From: JBPCOB01 sp051000715
GTDB lineage: Bacteria > Actinomycetota > Actinomycetes > JALYNC01
Direction of reading: 5' to 3'
Assembly (NCBI GenBank): GCA_051000715.1
Contig: JBPCOB010000269.1
Coordinates: forward strand, 1 to 6,287
DNA length: 6,287 bases
A program made the position numbers and the translations under genes. The notes below the pieces were generated by a model that worked only from the letters and a program-made list of their open reading frames with translations, was not told the origin of the DNA and searched no databases. Positions 5,162 through 6,287 of the stretch are shown piece by piece (positions within the stretch are counted from its first letter, which is position 1; each line of letters opens with the position of its first letter).

Positions 5162-5779
5162 TCAGACCGGACGCAGGACTCCCTCCGGGGACATCGACCC
5201 GAGCAGCCGCTCCAGCGCGACCTCGACGTCCTCCCGCCAGGAGGCGATCGTCTTGAGCTCGAGCCGCAGCCGCGGCCAGCGGTGATGGGGCCGCACCGTC
5301 TTGAACCCCACCGCCAGCAGGTGCTGAGCCGGCACCACGCAGCCAGGGCTGTCCCACTGCAGGTCGCCGAAGGCCTCGATCGCGCGTACGCCGCGTCGGT
5401 GCAGATCCTTGGCGATCCCCTGGACGAGCATCCGACCCAGCCCGCCGCCCGCAAACTCCGGCAGCACGTTCGAGGTCATCAAGAGCACCGCGTCCGAGCT
5501 GACCGGGCTGGTCGGGAACGCCACCGATCGGGGCACGTACGCCGGCGGTGCGAACAGCGCGAAGCCGGCCGCGGCTCCGTCGACGTACACGATCTTGCCG
5601 CAGCCACCCCACTCGAGCAGCATGGCCGAGATCCACGCCTCTTTCTCGATCGCGGTGTCGCCCGCTTCCTCGGCCCGGTCACGGTAGACCGGATCGAGCT
5701 CCCAGAAGACGCACCGGCGGCAGCGGCGCGGCAGGTCGTCGAGGTTGTCCAGCGTGACGTTGACGAGTCGGCGCGCCAC
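5162..5779 (-). CDS. GNAT family N-acetyltransferase
   Basis: 205 residues from GTG 5779 (minus), with a GGGGAGGG ribosome site about 8 nt upstream. The acetyl-CoA binding part is visible at about 99–135: strand VLLMTSNVLPEFAGG, then GGGLGRMLVQGIAKDLHRRG (motif A loop and helix) and the next strand VRAIEAFG. The N-terminus carries C20-x2-C23 followed by FWE (RRCRRCVFWELDP), which is unusual for a GNAT and could bind a metal or be redox active. The substrate is unknown. It occupies the slot of M. tuberculosis Rv3916c between cwlM and parB, which points to an old conserved neighbour rather than a recent arrival. A promoter in the 77-nt gap after parB suggests it can be transcribed alone, or it may be read through from parB. 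It converges on cwlM with only 11 nt between stops, so no terminator separates them. Confidence 0.85.
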   Translation of the reverse strand: MARRLVNVTLDNLDDLPRRCRRCVFWELDPVYRDRAEEAGDTAIEKEAWISAMLLEWGGCGKIVYVDGAAAGFALFAPPAYVPRSVAFPTSPVSSDAVLLMTSNVLPEFAGGGLGRMLVQGIAKDLHRRGVRAIEAFGDLQWDSPGCVVPAQHLLAVGFKTVRPHHRWPRLRLELKTIASWREDVEVALERLLGSMSPEGVLRPV

Positions 5780-5817
5780 GTCGGGCCCTCCCCGGTCGGC
5801 GGTAGGGGTGGGCGGCC

Positions 5818-5846
5818 ATGCTAGCCGGAGGCGCTACCTGCCGGAA
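5818..5846 (-). promoter_or_regulatory. Candidate promoter of the GNAT gene
   Basis: On the minus strand TAGCAT (5823–5818) is a good actinobacterial -10, with TTCCGG (5846–5841) 17 nt upstream as a poor -35. Transcription would begin near 5811, about 32 nt before the GTG. Confidence 0.35.
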
Positions 5847-5856
5847 GTCACGGGTA

Positions 5857-6287
5857 CTACGGTGCGTCACTGCCGGTCGGGCCGGACCCGACCGAAGGAG
5901 CCAACCCGGGGGCCATTATCCCCAGGATCCGTTCCAAGTCGGCGACGGTGGCGAACTCGACGACTATCCGGCCCTTCGTCCGGGTCGATTCGACCTTGAC
6001 CCGGGTGTCGAAGTGGTCCGAAAGCCGGGCGGCGGCGGTGGTGAGCTCTCGGGGGGCGGTCAAGGGTCGGCGGGCGGCCCGGCGTGGGCGCCCGGCGCCC
6101 GCGGCCACCGCCTCCTCGAGCGCGCGTACGGAGAGGCCCTCCGCCACCACCCGGGTGGCCAGTTGGTCCTGAGCGGCCGAGTCCTCTAGTGCCAGCAGAG
6201 CACGGGCGTGGGGGGGGGGGGGGAGGCAGGGACGCCCACACCCCCGGGCACGGCGCAAAAAAGGCAGCACCCACACCACCTTGTTCC
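5857..6287 (-). CDS. parB: Chromosome-partitioning protein ParB (C-terminal part; upstream end damaged and off the window)
   Basis: The minus-strand frame ending at TAG 5859–5857 encodes about 117 recognisable ParB residues. First comes the end of the central DNA-binding domain (HARALLALEDSAAQDQLATR, VVAEGLSVRALEEAV). A basic Arg/Pro linker follows (AAGAGRPRRAARRP), then the C-terminal dimerisation domain (LTTAAARLSDHFDTRVKVES, TKGRIVVEFATVADLERILG), ending in a short Gly/Ser/Pro tail. ParB binds parS sites near the origin, spreads as a CTP-dependent clamp and is moved by ParA, which normally lies just upstream on this strand, outside the window. The ParB match stops at the histidine codon 6210–6208. 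Beyond it the frame gives CLPPPP and other non-ParB residues across a 14-G run, so 6211–6287 is probably faulty sequence rather than a real mutation. The frame into the upstream part cannot be trusted. Confidence 0.9.
   Translation of the reverse strand, partial: NKVVWVLPFLRRARGCGRPCLPPPPHARALLALEDSAAQDQLATRVVAEGLSVRALEEAVAAGAGRPRRAARRPLTAPRELTTAAARLSDHFDTRVKVESTRTKGRIVVEFATVADLERILGIMAPGLAPSVGSGPTGSDAP
6210..6223 (+). other. Run of 14 G, probable sequencing or assembly artefact
   Basis: Fourteen consecutive G on the plus strand fall exactly where ParB similarity is lost, in the codons just before HARALLAL where the family has an SAG-H type sequence. The following bases up to 6287, including a run of six A at 6257–6262, also do not encode ParB in any continuous frame I can see. 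This pattern is typical of a low-quality contig end. Confidence 0.6.

Noticed and set aside
4940..5824. 294-codon plus-strand frame opposite the GNAT gene
   Set aside because: The minus-strand GNAT protein has a recognisable acetyl-CoA motif and good SD; this frame has neither.
1..6287. CRISPR array, tRNA/rRNA gene, insertion sequence or prophage
   Set aside because: No regularly spaced repeats, tRNA-like sequence, transposase or terminal inverted repeats were seen; the content is conserved core genome.

Overview
The window is high-GC DNA from an actinobacterium. The gene order sigM – anti-sigma – trxB – trxA – cwlM – (convergent) GNAT – parB is the conserved block next to the replication origin of Mycobacterium, Streptomyces and relatives (in M. 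tuberculosis roughly Rv3911–Rv3917c). GTG starts, strong Shine-Dalgarno sequences and TAGNNT-type -10 boxes fit this. I cannot name the genus. Both window ends cut through a gene.

Layout. Positions 1–638 (minus) hold the N-terminal half of a secreted coiled-coil protein, very probably a RipA-like NlpC/P60 peptidoglycan hydrolase. Its 5' leader (about 639–846, minus) contains a recognisable ydaO/c-di-AMP riboswitch. From about 963 rightwards come an ECF sigma factor of the SigM type and its overlapping zinc-finger, membrane-bound anti-sigma factor. Thioredoxin reductase and thioredoxin follow, and each is preceded by a near-perfect SigR/SigH-type promoter (GGGAAT-N19-GTT). A hairpin after trxA separates that pair from cwlM, a cytoplasmic amidase-family protein. 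On the minus strand lie a GNAT acetyltransferase (5162–5779) and the C-terminal third of ParB (from 5857).

How it works together (inference from families and sites): the region joins envelope control (c-di-AMP-gated hydrolase, CwlM, SigM with its membrane anti-sigma) to thiol redox defence (TrxB/TrxA under a SigR-like disulfide-stress sigma) and chromosome segregation (ParB). No new multi-gene system is evident. The most interesting parts are regulatory: the riboswitch with a possible competing hairpin, back-to-back overlapping promoters around 842–882, the twin SigR-type promoters, and a probable CTG start for the sigma factor. The last ~77 bases, with a 14-G run, look like damaged sequence at a contig edge and interrupt parB.
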